Below are positions 36,171 through 44,295 of a DNA stretch of 64,000 nucleotides, piece by piece. The translations under genes and the position numbers were made by a program. The stretch's first letter is position 1. Every line of letters begins with the position of its first letter. The notes under the pieces were generated by a model, which was given only the letters and a program-made list of their open reading frames with translations, was not told the DNA's origin and ran no database searches. The DNA is taken from positions 1 to 64,000 of the forward strand of contig NZ_VWPY01000008.1 in the NCBI RefSeq assembly GCF_011839805.1, read 5' to 3'. Origin of the DNA: Kineococcus rubinsiae (lineage in GTDB: Bacteria > Actinomycetota > Actinomycetes > Actinomycetales > Kineococcaceae).

Positions 36171-37172
36171 TCAGCTGACGCGGACGGGGGCTCCCGTGCG
36201 CAGCGACTCCTGCGCGGCGTCGGCCACGGCCGAGGCGGCCACCGCGTCGGCCGGGGTGCAGAGGTCGTCGCCCGCGACGCCCTGGACGAGGTCGACGAAG
36301 GCCGCGATCTCGGCCCGGTAGGCCTCGGCGAACCGCTCCGCGAACGTGGTGTGCGGGGTCCCGCCCGGGAAGGCGACGCCGGGCTCGGCCGACCGCAGGG
36401 CCGAGGAGTCGTCGAGGCCCACCTGCAGGGTGCCGAGCGAGCCCTGCAGCTCGAGGCGGACGTCGTGGCCCGCGCCGTTGTAGCGCGAGGCGGTGACGAC
36501 GGCGAGGGTCCCGTCGTCGAGGGTGCAGACGGCCAGGGCGGAGTCGACGTCCCCGACGCCCGCGATGGCGGGGTCGCCGTTGTTGCTGCCGCGGGCGTAC
36601 ACCTCGACCACGTCGCGGCCGGTGATCCAGCGGATGACGTCGAAGTCGTGGACGCTCACGTCGCGGAACAGCCCGCCCGAGGTGGCGAGGAACGCCACGG
36701 GCGGCGGCGACACGTCGCACGTCACGGCCCGGACCGCGTGCAGCCAGCCGAGCTCGCCCGCCAGGTACGCGCGCCGGGCCTCCCGGTAGCCGGGGTCGCA
36801 GCGGCGCTGGTGGCCGATGCGGACGGTGCCGCTGCGCTCGGCGATGTGCTTCAGCACGGGCATCGACAGGACGACGTCGGGGGCGACCGGCTTCTCGGAG
36901 AACACGGGGATGCCCGCGTCGACGCCCGCGCGGATGAGTTCCGGGTGCGACGCCGTCCCGGTGGCCACGACGAGCCCGTCGATCCCGGCGGCGAGCAGGG
37001 CGTCCACGTCCCGGGCCGCCGAGGCGCCCAGGTCGTCGGCGACCTGGCGGGCGCGGTCGGGGTCCACGTCGGCGATCGTGAGCCGGTCGACGCCCGGCGT
37101 GCTGACGATGGTGCGGGCGTGCATCACGCCGATGCGGCCGACGCCGACCAGTCCGAGGTGCAGGTCGGACAC
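36171..37172 (-). CDS. Gfo/Idh/MocA family oxidoreductase (inositol 2-dehydrogenase-like)
   Basis: The 333-residue NAD(P)-dependent enzyme has the Rossmann start LHLGLVGVGRIGVMHARTI, the EKP motif (GIPVFSEKPVA) typical of the family and the catalytic region GGLFRDVSVHDFDVIRWITG with the DxxxHD-like residues. It most resembles myo-inositol 2-dehydrogenases, but no other inositol gene is near, so the substrate is open. GTG 37172 follows GAGGAG. It is divergent from the SEC-C gene. Confidence 0.88.
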   Translation of the reverse strand: MSDLHLGLVGVGRIGVMHARTIVSTPGVDRLTIADVDPDRARQVADDLGASAARDVDALLAAGIDGLVVATGTASHPELIRAGVDAGIPVFSEKPVAPDVVLSMPVLKHIAERSGTVRIGHQRRCDPGYREARRAYLAGELGWLHAVRAVTCDVSPPPVAFLATSGGLFRDVSVHDFDVIRWITGRDVVEVYARGSNNGDPAIAGVGDVDSALAVCTLDDGTLAVVTASRYNGAGHDVRLELQGSLGTLQVGLDDSSALRSAEPGVAFPGGTPHTTFAERFAEAYRAEIAAFVDLVQGVAGDDLCTPADAVAASAVADAAQESLRTGAPVRVS

Positions 37173-37271
37173 GGGTTTCTCCTCGCGGGCTGGGGGAGGT
37201 GCTGAACGGACCGGGCCGACGATCCGGTGCCGGGGAGGCGGTGTCAAGCCTGCCCGCGCGAGGATGGGCCG

Positions 37272-37655
37272 GTGCTCCCCGACGACGCCCGCTGTCCGTG
37301 CGGCAGCGGCGACCCCTACGGCGCCTGCTGCGGCCGCTTCCACCGCGGTGACGCCGCGCCCACGCCCGAGGCCCTGATGCGCTCCCGCTACTCGGCGTTC
37401 GTCGTGGGCGACGCCGCCTACCTGCTCGCGACGTGGGACCCGGCGCACCGGCCGGCGGAACTCGAGCTGGACCCCGGCACGGAGTGGCTGCGCCTCGTGG
37501 TGCTCCGGGCCGAGGGCGGCCCGTTCGACACCCGGGGCACCGTGGAGTTCGAGGCCCACCACCGCACGGCGGGCCGCCGGGGGGTCCAGCACGAGGTCAG
37601 CGAGTTCGTGCGGCGGGACGGTTCCTGGTCCTACGTCGACGGTTCGCCGGGCTGA
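37272..37655 (+). CDS. YchJ-like (UPF0225) SEC-C motif protein
   Basis: The 127-residue protein begins with a zinc-binding SEC-C motif (CPCGSGDPYGACCGRFH) and continues with the YchJ NTF2-like fold (EALMRSRYSAFVVGDAAYLLATWDPAHRP, TVEFEAHHRTAGRRGVQHEVSEFVRRDGSWSYVDG). The function is unknown. GTG 37272 has GAGGA at a fair distance. It is convergent with the CPBP protease gene 4 nt away. Confidence 0.9.
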   Translation: MLPDDARCPCGSGDPYGACCGRFHRGDAAPTPEALMRSRYSAFVVGDAAYLLATWDPAHRPAELELDPGTEWLRLVVLRAEGGPFDTRGTVEFEAHHRTAGRRGVQHEVSEFVRRDGSWSYVDGSPG

Positions 37656-37659
37656 GCCG

Positions 37660-38607
37660 TCACCGCGGCAGCGCCGCGCTGTCGCGCCGCGGGACCGGCG
37701 ACGACCCCGTGCCCGAGGGTCCCCGCGGCGGCGCCCCGAGCCGGCCGCGGGTGACGACGAGCAGCACGGCAGTGGCCGCGGTCGTCGCGACGAGCTGCAC
37801 GACGAGGGTGTCGCCCCCGGCGTCCAGCGTCGGGAACACGGCCGGCCACAGCAGCGTGTAGGTGCTGTTGATGCCGGCGTGCAGCAGCATCACCAGCGGG
37901 ACGCTCTGGCCGGTGCGGTTGAACACCCAGGTCATCACGAGGCTCAGCGGGACGCAGGAGGCGATGAACAGCACGGGTTGCGTCCAGCTCACCCCGGGGA
38001 AGCCGCCCCACTCGGTGAGGAACAGCGGCAGGTGCCAGCCGCCCCAGAGGAGGCCGAGGACGACCGTGCCGCGGACGGCGCCGAGGCGGTTCTGCAGGCG
38101 GGGCAGGGCGAAGTCGCGCCAGCCGGGTTCCTCCGCCAGGGCCGTCGTGACGATCTGCACCAGGAGCATCGGCAGGTAGCCGAGCAGCAGGAACGCGCTG
38201 ACCGGGCGCACGGCGCCCCACGCCTGCGGCAGCGCGAACGTCGCGGCGAGGATGGACACCGGCACGACGACGCCGACGCCGAGGTACCAGCGCCAGCCGA
38301 CGCGGAACCGGAACAGCCGCCCGCGCCAGGCCCGCAACCCCGCCCGCCCCTCGGTGAGGGCCGTGACGACGAGGGCGGCCGTGACCGGCCCGAGGTAGGC
38401 GCCGGGCAGGACGCCCAGCAGCTGCGAGGTGCCCAGCACGCTGGGGAACGTGAACCCCAGGACGCCGGTCCCGTTGCCGGACAGCAGGTACGGGATCCAC
38501 GCGAGCCAGCTGAGGCCGTAGGCGAGGGCGAAGAACGCGGTGAGCGGGCGCCGGTCGAGCGCGGCGGGCAGCCGGGGTGGGGCGGTGCGGGGGCGGGGGG
38601 TTTCCAC
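37660..38607 (-). CDS. CPBP family intramembrane metalloprotease
   Basis: The 315-residue multi-helix membrane protein shows the CPBP (Abi) motifs: EEPGWRDFALPRLQ (EExxxR), WGGWHLPLFL and HAGINST with metal-binding Glu and His. The family includes CAAX-type prenyl protease homologues and bacteriocin-immunity proteins. It lies 131 nt downstream of a two-component regulator pair in the same direction and may be part of that transcript or its target. GTG 38607 follows GGAGG. Confidence 0.92.
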   Translation of the reverse strand: METPRPRTAPPRLPAALDRRPLTAFFALAYGLSWLAWIPYLLSGNGTGVLGFTFPSVLGTSQLLGVLPGAYLGPVTAALVVTALTEGRAGLRAWRGRLFRFRVGWRWYLGVGVVVPVSILAATFALPQAWGAVRPVSAFLLLGYLPMLLVQIVTTALAEEPGWRDFALPRLQNRLGAVRGTVVLGLLWGGWHLPLFLTEWGGFPGVSWTQPVLFIASCVPLSLVMTWVFNRTGQSVPLVMLLHAGINSTYTLLWPAVFPTLDAGGDTLVVQLVATTAATAVLLVVTRGRLGAPPRGPSGTGSSPVPRRDSAALPR

Positions 38608-38738
38608 GGGGACGACCTCCGGGACGGGCGGTCGCTCGGGTGCGATCCGCTGACGTCCTGCAGTCCACCGCGAGGGCCGTGGGCGGGTCAGTCACGCAGG
38701 CGGCAGGAACCCGGTGGTGCCTGCACCACCCGCCGTGG

Positions 38739-39395
38739 CTACCTGCCGTCGGCGGTCCGGAGCCAGCGCAGCACCGCGGCCACCCGGCGGTCGGCCTCGT
38801 CCGTGGGGGCGAGGTCGAGCTTCGCGAAGATGCTGCGGATGTGCTTGTGCACGGCGCCATCGGTGACGACGAGCCGTGCGGCGATGGCGGTGTTCCCGAG
38901 GCCCTCGGCCATGAGTTCCAGCACCTCGCGCTCCCGGGCCGACAACCGGTCCAGCCCCGCGTCCGGGCGGGTGCGCGTGAGCAGCTGCGCGACCACCTCG
39001 GGGTCGACGGCGGTGCCCCCAGCGGCGACGCGGTGCAGGGCGTCGAGGAACTCCCCGACGCGGCCCACCCGCTCCTTCAGCAGGTACCCCAGGCCGCGCG
39101 CGCCGCCCGCGAGCAGGTCCGTGGCGAACGCCTGCTCGACGTAGGCGGACAGCACCAGGACGGCCAGCTCCGGGCGGCGCCGGCGCCCCTCGACGGCGGC
39201 GCGGATCCCCTCGTCGGTGTGGGTGGGGGGCATCCGGACGTCGACGATGGCGACGTCGGGGCGGTGCTCGTCCAGCGCGGCCAGCAACCCCGCGGGTTCC
39301 CCGGCCGTGGCGACGACGTCGAGGCCCTCGGCGCGCAGCAGCAGGGTCAGCCCCTCGCGCAGCAGCGCGTCGTCCTCGCCGATCACGATCCGCAC
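38739..39395 (-). CDS. NarL/LuxR-type response regulator
   Basis: The 218-residue protein has a receiver domain (IVIGEDDALLREGL, phospho-acceptor Asp52 in VAIVDVRMPP, LVLSAYVEQ, GYLLKERVG) and a C-terminal LuxR helix-turn-helix (LDRLSAREREVLELMAEGLGNTAIAARLVVTDGAVHKHIRSIFAKL). It is activated by the kinase encoded upstream, whose 3' end overlaps it by 13 nt. The frame is open far upstream but only this start gives the family N-terminus. Confidence 0.95.
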   Translation of the reverse strand: MRIVIGEDDALLREGLTLLLRAEGLDVVATAGEPAGLLAALDEHRPDVAIVDVRMPPTHTDEGIRAAVEGRRRRPELAVLVLSAYVEQAFATDLLAGGARGLGYLLKERVGRVGEFLDALHRVAAGGTAVDPEVVAQLLTRTRPDAGLDRLSAREREVLELMAEGLGNTAIAARLVVTDGAVHKHIRSIFAKLDLAPTDEADRRVAAVLRWLRTADGR

Positions 39396-40636
39396 GGCAG
39401 CACCACCTCCAGTTCCGTCGGCCCGCCCGGCGGGCTGGTCAGGGTCAGCCTGCCGTCGTGCGCGCGCACGCGGTGCAGCACCCCGGCCAGCCCCGACCCG
39501 GCCGCGAGGTCCGCCCCGCCGCGGCCGTCGTCGGTGAGCCGCAGCAGGAGCTCGTCCCCGCGGCGGCGGACGGTGAGCCGGGCCGCGGACGCGCCGCTGT
39601 GCCGGGCGACGTTCGTGAGCCCCTCGGCGACGACGAAGTAGGCGGTCGCCTCCACCGAGGCGGGCAGCCGCCCCTCGACGTCGACCTCGACGGCGCAGGG
39701 CACGGGGCACGCGGCGGCCAGCCCGGTGACGGCGCCGGCAAGGCCGCGGTCCAGCAGCACCGGCGGCAGGATGGTGCGGACCACGGAGCGGAGCTCGGCC
39801 AGCGCCTGCTCCGTCGCGGTCTGGGCCCGTTCCAGGAGGTCGTCGGTGACGGCCGGGTCCCGGGTCAGCGACCGGCGGGCCGCACCGATGAGGACGCTCA
39901 CCCCGACGAGGCGGTTCTGGGCGCCGTCGTGCAGGGACCGCTCGATGCGGCGCAGCTCCACGACGTGCGCGTCGAGGGCGGCGGCCCAGGTGGCGGTGAG
40001 CTCCGCGACCCGCAGGGAGAGGTCGGTGCCGGGCGGCGGGGCCAGCAGGCGCAGGCCCCAGGACGCCTGCGCGCGGGCCAGCGCGGGCGTCGCGCCGACG
40101 GTCAGCGCGGCCCAGCCGAGACCCAGCAGCGCGACGGCGCCCGCGTCGGCACCCGTGCGGACGGTCCACCACCAGGGCGACGCGTCGACGTCGGTGGGCA
40201 CCCACCGCCACCAGAGAGGGAACGTGCTGTCCCGCACCGCGTACAGGGGCAGCAGCACCCCGACGAGGCCGGTGAGCAGGCCGAGACTCGCGTGCAGGAC
40301 GACCCAGATCAGCTCCCGGCGCAGCACGGGGTCCGCGAGGGCCGCGCGCAGGGGAGTGGGCACCGCCCCGGCGGGCGGCAGACCGGGCCCGCCGCGGGCC
40401 AGCCGCAGCCGCTCCCGGTCGGCGAGGCGGCGCACGCTGCGCAGCGCCGCCGGTGCGAGGAGCAGACCCACCCCGACCACGCTGAGCACCGCGACCAGCA
40501 GCAGCCGCAGCAGCACCAGCAGCGCGGGGAACGCCGTCCCGAGGCCGCCGCCGAGCTGCCCGAGCGCCGCCCGCGTGGCGCGGGCCGTCCCGGCCGCGGC
40601 CCCCCGCAGGGCGTGCGGGGTCTCGGAGGCGGGCAC
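39383..40636 (-). CDS. NarL-type sensor histidine kinase
   Basis: The 417-residue protein has several membrane helices in the first 190 residues (PALLVLLRLLLVAVLSVVGVGLLL, WVVLHASLGLLTGLVGVLLPLYAV, AGAVALLGLGWAALTV), a HisKA_3 domain with phospho-acceptor His236 (IERSLHDGAQNRLVGVSVLIGAARRSL) and a HATPase (YFVVAEGLTNVARHSGASAA, DDGRGGADLAAGSGLAGVLHRV). It probably senses a signal in the membrane, as there is no large outside domain. It phosphorylates the overlapping response regulator. Confidence 0.94.
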   Translation of the reverse strand: MPASETPHALRGAAAGTARATRAALGQLGGGLGTAFPALLVLLRLLLVAVLSVVGVGLLLAPAALRSVRRLADRERLRLARGGPGLPPAGAVPTPLRAALADPVLRRELIWVVLHASLGLLTGLVGVLLPLYAVRDSTFPLWWRWVPTDVDASPWWWTVRTGADAGAVALLGLGWAALTVGATPALARAQASWGLRLLAPPPGTDLSLRVAELTATWAAALDAHVVELRRIERSLHDGAQNRLVGVSVLIGAARRSLTRDPAVTDDLLERAQTATEQALAELRSVVRTILPPVLLDRGLAGAVTGLAAACPVPCAVEVDVEGRLPASVEATAYFVVAEGLTNVARHSGASAARLTVRRRGDELLLRLTDDGRGGADLAAGSGLAGVLHRVRAHDGRLTLTSPPGGPTELEVVLPCGS

Positions 40637-40791
40637 GTCGCGACGGTACGAGGTCGCGCCGCCCGGCGTCTGCCGCGCGGGCGAGGAGTACAGCCTGCTG
40701 CACCCGCGCCGGGCAGTCCGCGGGATGTCCCGCCGCGCCCCGCCACCGGAGGCTGGGACCCGACACCGACCACCGACCCGAGGAGCTCCCC

Positions 40792-41001
40792 GTGACCGAC
40801 ACCCAGACCCCCGCCGACACCGTGACCACCACCGCCCTCACGACCCGCAGGTCGTGGCTGTGGGTCCTGCTCACCGTCGCCGTCGGCGTCAACGTCGTCG
40901 CCTCGGCGGGGGTCCTGCCCCTCGGCGTCGGCATCGCCGCCGGGCTCGTCACCCTCGCCTGCGCGACGCTCCTCGTCCTGGCGCGGGTCCGCCGCCGGTA
41001 G
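40792..41001 (+). CDS. Small two-helix membrane protein
   Basis: The 69-residue protein has a Thr-rich start and two membrane helices (SWLWVLLTVAVGVNVVASAGVL and GVGIAAGLVTLACATLLVLA), ending in RVRRR. GTG 40792 follows GAGGAGC at good spacing. It is divergent from the histidine kinase gene, so it could be a target or a small accessory protein of that system. I do not recognise the family. Confidence 0.72.
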   Translation: MTDTQTPADTVTTTALTTRRSWLWVLLTVAVGVNVVASAGVLPLGVGIAAGLVTLACATLLVLARVRRR

Positions 41002-41057
41002 CGTGCGCGGGACCCGGCCCGACGACGGGCCGGGCTCGCCGAGCGGAGGAGCCCGTC

Positions 41058-41990
41058 GTGGAGCACGTGGTCCTGGACACCGACCTGGCGATGGGCGCCC
41101 CCGGCAGCGACATCGACGACGGGTTCGCCCTCGCGCTGGCGCTCGCGGACCCGGACGTCTCCCTCGACCTCGTCACCACCGTCAACGGCAACACCGACGT
41201 CGAGACCGCGACCCTCCTCACCCTGGAGCTGCTGCACCGCCTGGGGTCCCCGGACGTCCCCGTCCACCGCGGCGCGAGCCGCCCGCTGCTGCGGCCGCAG
41301 GCGCGCACCGGGTCGGTGCCGGCGGGGACGCCCGTGCGGGCACCGCGCGACGGCCACGCGGCCGTGGCGCTCGTCGACCACGTCCGCGCGCACCCCGGCG
41401 AGGTCACCCTCGTCGCGATCGGCCCGCTGACCAACGTGGCGCTCGCCGTCCGCCTGGACCCGGGGTTCGCGGGCCGGCTGAAGCGACTCGTGATCATGGG
41501 CGGCCGGTTCCTCAGCGCGCCCCACGACGCGGCCGTGCCGGGGGAGTGGAACGTCTGGAACGACCCCGAGGCCGCGCACGTCGTCCTCACCTCGGGGATC
41601 ACCGCGGAGTGGGTCGGCCTCGACGTCACCGAGCAGGTGCGCCTGGACCTGCCGACGGCCCGGCGGATGGCGGTGGGCGACGAGCCGTTCCTGCAGTTCG
41701 CCGGCCGCTACACGGAGGCCTGGATCGAGCACGGCCGGTCCGAGGGCGGCGACGGCCTCTCCTGCGCGCTGCACGACCCCCTCGCGGTGGCCGCCGTCAC
41801 GCGCCCCGGCCTGCTCACCTGGCGCGACGCCTGCGTCGTCGTCGAGACGGGCGACCGGCTGCGCGGCGTGGTGCTCGCGGACTTCCTCGAGGTGCCGGGG
41901 ACGACCTCCGCGGTCAACGCCCGCGTCGCGGTGGCCGTCGACGCGGCGGGGTTCACCGAGCGCTTCACCGGCCTGCTCGGGGCCGGCTGA
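41058..41990 (+). CDS. Nucleoside hydrolase (inosine/uridine-preferring type)
   Basis: The 310-residue enzyme splits the N-glycosidic bond of nucleosides. The calcium-binding N-terminus HVVLDTDLAMGAPGSDIDDGFALALAL is close to the DTDxxxDD consensus but has a short insertion. Further motifs are TTVNGNTDVETAT, VAIGPLTNVALA, VIMGGRF, EWNVWNDPEAAHVVL and the late HDPLAVAA. It is probably cytoplasmic, as no signal peptide is seen. GTG 41058 follows GGAGGA. It is convergent with the TetR gene, separated by two bases. Confidence 0.93.
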   Translation: MEHVVLDTDLAMGAPGSDIDDGFALALALADPDVSLDLVTTVNGNTDVETATLLTLELLHRLGSPDVPVHRGASRPLLRPQARTGSVPAGTPVRAPRDGHAAVALVDHVRAHPGEVTLVAIGPLTNVALAVRLDPGFAGRLKRLVIMGGRFLSAPHDAAVPGEWNVWNDPEAAHVVLTSGITAEWVGLDVTEQVRLDLPTARRMAVGDEPFLQFAGRYTEAWIEHGRSEGGDGLSCALHDPLAVAAVTRPGLLTWRDACVVVETGDRLRGVVLADFLEVPGTTSAVNARVAVAVDAAGFTERFTGLLGAG

Positions 41991-41992
41991 GG

Positions 41993-42631
41993 TCAGGCGG
42001 GGCCGGTCCCCCGCGCGGCCAGCGCGACGCGCACCCCGCGGCGCGCCTGCGCGGCGGCGGACGGGTCGGCGCCCGCGGTGAGGACCACGAGGGTGCCCTC
42101 GTAGAGCAGGTGGACGTGGGCGCCGAGGTCCGCGTCGCCCGTCAGGTCGTCGAAGAGGGCGCGCATCCAGGCCTTCTCCGCCCGCACGACCGCCACCGCC
42201 GGGTGGTCGGTGTCGCCGAGCTCGGCGTAGGCGTTGACGAACCCGCAGCCGCGCCGCTGACCGCCCATCCACGTCTGCAGCGCGTCGAAGACCAGCAGGA
42301 CCCGGGTCTCCGCGGCCGCCGGTCCCTCGAGCGCGTCGGCCCCGCCGAGCCGCGCGAGCAGGTGCTCGCGCCAGCGGTGGGCGCGCTGCAGCAGGTACAG
42401 CGCCACGAGGGCGTCCTTCGAGCCGAACCGGTCGTAGAGGGTCTTCTTGGTCGTCCCGGCCGTCTCCGCGATGAGGTCGACGCCGACGGCGCGCACACCC
42501 CGCTCGTAGAACAGCGACCCCGCGGCGTCGAGCAGTCGCGCCCCCGCGGTGGTCAGCGGCGGCAGCGGCGCGAGCACGGGGCGCAGGGCCGCGGGCGTGG
42601 TGTCGTCGAGCGTCGTGAGGGTCCTCAGCAC
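41993..42631 (-). CDS. TetR/AcrR family transcriptional regulator
   Basis: The 212-residue protein has an N-terminal helix-turn-helix domain (ARLLDAAGSLFYERGVRAVGVDLIAETAGTTKKTLYDRFGSKDALVALYL) and a ligand-binding domain. GTG 42631 has GAGGAGGC upstream. It is divergent from an EamA-type exporter, and a perfect inverted repeat ATACCG-AC-CGGTAT lies between them. It therefore probably represses the exporter and itself until a ligand binds. Confidence 0.93.
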   Translation of the reverse strand: MLRTLTTLDDTTPAALRPVLAPLPPLTTAGARLLDAAGSLFYERGVRAVGVDLIAETAGTTKKTLYDRFGSKDALVALYLLQRAHRWREHLLARLGGADALEGPAAAETRVLLVFDALQTWMGGQRRGCGFVNAYAELGDTDHPAVAVVRAEKAWMRALFDDLTGDADLGAHVHLLYEGTLVVLTAGADPSAAAQARRGVRVALAARGTGPA

Positions 42632-42661
42632 GGTGCCTCCTCGGTCGGGTGCACTGCGAGT

Positions 42662-42675
42662 ATACCGACCGGTAT
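42662..42675. promoter_or_regulatory. TetR operator between regulator and exporter
   Basis: ATACCG-AC-CGGTAT is a perfect 14-bp inverted repeat, 14 nt before the exporter start and 31 nt from the regulator start. Its right half overlaps a -10-like TATGGT, so a bound repressor would block the promoter. Confidence 0.85.
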
Positions 42676-42689
42676 GGTTACCTGCACGG

Positions 42690-43631
42690 GTGACCCCGAC
42701 CCCGCGACCGTCCGCCGTGACCTCCCGCCTGCGCGGCGCCGCGCTGGTCGTCGTCTGGAGCTCCGGCTTCATCGGCGCCGAGCTCGGCGCCCGGCACGCC
42801 CCGCCCGCCACGCTGCTCGCCTGGCGCTGCCTGGTCACGGCGGTCGTGCTGCTGCCGTGGGCCGTCCGGGCCGCCGCCCGCCTGGACCGGCGGGAGTGGC
42901 TGCGCCAGGGCGTGCTCGCGCTGCTGTGCCAGTGCCTCTACCTCGGCGGGGTCTTCCTCGCCGCCGCCGCCGGGGTGCCCGCAGGGACCTCGGCCCTCGT
43001 CGCCGCCCTCCAGCCCGCGCTCGTGCTGGCCGTGGTCGTGCTGGTCGGGCGGCAGCGCTGGCGCCCCGCGCACCTCGCCGGGCTGGTCCTGGGGACGGCG
43101 GGGGTGGCGCTCACCGCCGCGGGCGACCTGCGCGCCGGGGTGGGCGTCGCGGCGCTCGCGCTGCCGCTGGTGGCGATGCTGTCGCTGACCGCCGGGACGC
43201 TGCTCCAGCGCCGGTGGTCCGGCGGCGCGCGCCCGGCCGTGCCTGTGCGGGAGACCCTCGCCGTCCAGGCCCTGTTCGCCGCCGGGTTCTTCACCGCCTC
43301 CGCGGCCGCCGCGGGCGAGCTCACCCCGCCGGCCACCGCGGGGTTCTGGGGCGCCGTGGCGTGGGCGGCCGCGGCCGGCGTCGGCAGCTACGGCCTGTAC
43401 TACCTGACCACCGCGAAGGACGGCCCGACCCGCGCCAGCACCCTGCTGTACCTGACCCCCGGCGCCACGGCCCTGTGGGCCGCCGCGATGTTCGGCCAGC
43501 CGCTGCGCGCCACCACCGTCCTCGGGCTGCTGGTCAGCGCGTCCGCCGTGCTGCTCCTGCGCGCGGCGCCCGGCGCGCCCGACCGGCGCGCGGCCGGAAA
43601 CCCCCTGTCCGCGCCGCGGGTGCCTGCCTAG
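42690..43631 (+). CDS. EamA/DMT superfamily transporter
   Basis: The 313-residue protein has about ten membrane helices and two EamA repeats: RGAALVVVWSSGFIGAELGARHAPPATLLAWR and the second half from ALPLVAMLSLTAGTLLQRRW, with ARASTLLYLTPGATALWAA. Members export amino acids, metabolites or drugs. GTG 42690 lies 14 nt after the operator with no ribosome site, so the transcript may be leaderless. The neighbouring TetR protein is the likely regulator. Confidence 0.9.
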   Translation: MTPTPRPSAVTSRLRGAALVVVWSSGFIGAELGARHAPPATLLAWRCLVTAVVLLPWAVRAAARLDRREWLRQGVLALLCQCLYLGGVFLAAAAGVPAGTSALVAALQPALVLAVVVLVGRQRWRPAHLAGLVLGTAGVALTAAGDLRAGVGVAALALPLVAMLSLTAGTLLQRRWSGGARPAVPVRETLAVQALFAAGFFTASAAAAGELTPPATAGFWGAVAWAAAAGVGSYGLYYLTTAKDGPTRASTLLYLTPGATALWAAAMFGQPLRATTVLGLLVSASAVLLLRAAPGAPDRRAAGNPLSAPRVPA

Positions 43632-43640
43632 GGTGACGAG

Positions 43641-44291
43641 GTGCCCAGCATCCTCAGCGTCAACGTCGGCGAGCGGCGGCCCATCGCCGCGAAGTCCGGG
43701 ACCAGCGGGATCGACAAGCGCCCTGTCGTCGGTCCGGTCGCGGTGCGGGCGCCCGGGCCCAAGGGCACGGGGGGCAGCGGTCTGGTGGGCGACCACATCA
43801 GCGACACCGCCAACCACGGCGGCGACGACCAGGCCGTCTACGCCTACGCCCGCGAGGACCTCGACGCGTGGGAGGACGAGCTCGGGCGCCCGCTCGCCAA
43901 CGGCACGTTCGGCGAGAACCTCACGACCGCCGGCCTCGAGGTCACCCGCGCCGTCATCGGCGAGCGGTGGGCGGTGGGCGACGTCGTCCTGCAGGTCTCC
44001 TGCCCGCGCATCCCCTGCGTCACGTTCGCGGTGTGGCTGGGGGAGCAGCGCTGGGTGCCGCGGTTCACCCGGGCCCGCGTGCCGGGTGCGTACCTGCGCG
44101 TCCTCGTGCCGGGAACCCTGGTGGCCGGGGCCGACGTCAGGGTCCTCGACGTCCCCGCGCACGGCGTGACGGTCGCGACGGCGTTCGCCGCGTTCACCAC
44201 GGAACCCGGGCTGCTGCCGCTGCTTCGGGACGTCCCGGAACTCCCGCGCGAGGACTCCGAGGCGATCGCCCAGCGCCTCGCCCGCCGCTGA
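43641..44291 (+). CDS. MOSC domain protein (YiiM-like)
   Basis: The 216-residue protein is a stand-alone MOSC domain with GSGLVGDHISDTANHGGDDQAVYAYAREDLDAWEDELGR and NGTFGENLTTAGLEVTRAVIGERWAVGDVVLQVSCPRIPCVTFAVWLG, including the conserved Cys of SCPRIPC. MOSC domains handle sulfur carried by molybdenum cofactor; YiiM-like proteins are linked with reduction of N-hydroxylated compounds. GTG 43641 lies 9 nt after the EamA stop, so both may share a transcript. Confidence 0.92.
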   Translation: MPSILSVNVGERRPIAAKSGTSGIDKRPVVGPVAVRAPGPKGTGGSGLVGDHISDTANHGGDDQAVYAYAREDLDAWEDELGRPLANGTFGENLTTAGLEVTRAVIGERWAVGDVVLQVSCPRIPCVTFAVWLGEQRWVPRFTRARVPGAYLRVLVPGTLVAGADVRVLDVPAHGVTVATAFAAFTTEPGLLPLLRDVPELPREDSEAIAQRLARR

Positions 44292-44295
44292 GGAG

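Noticed and set aside
38739-42272. 1177-codon frame that contains the response regulator
   Set aside because: Only the final 219 codons show a receiver and LuxR domain; upstream it overlaps the kinase and nucleoside hydrolase in the wrong frame.
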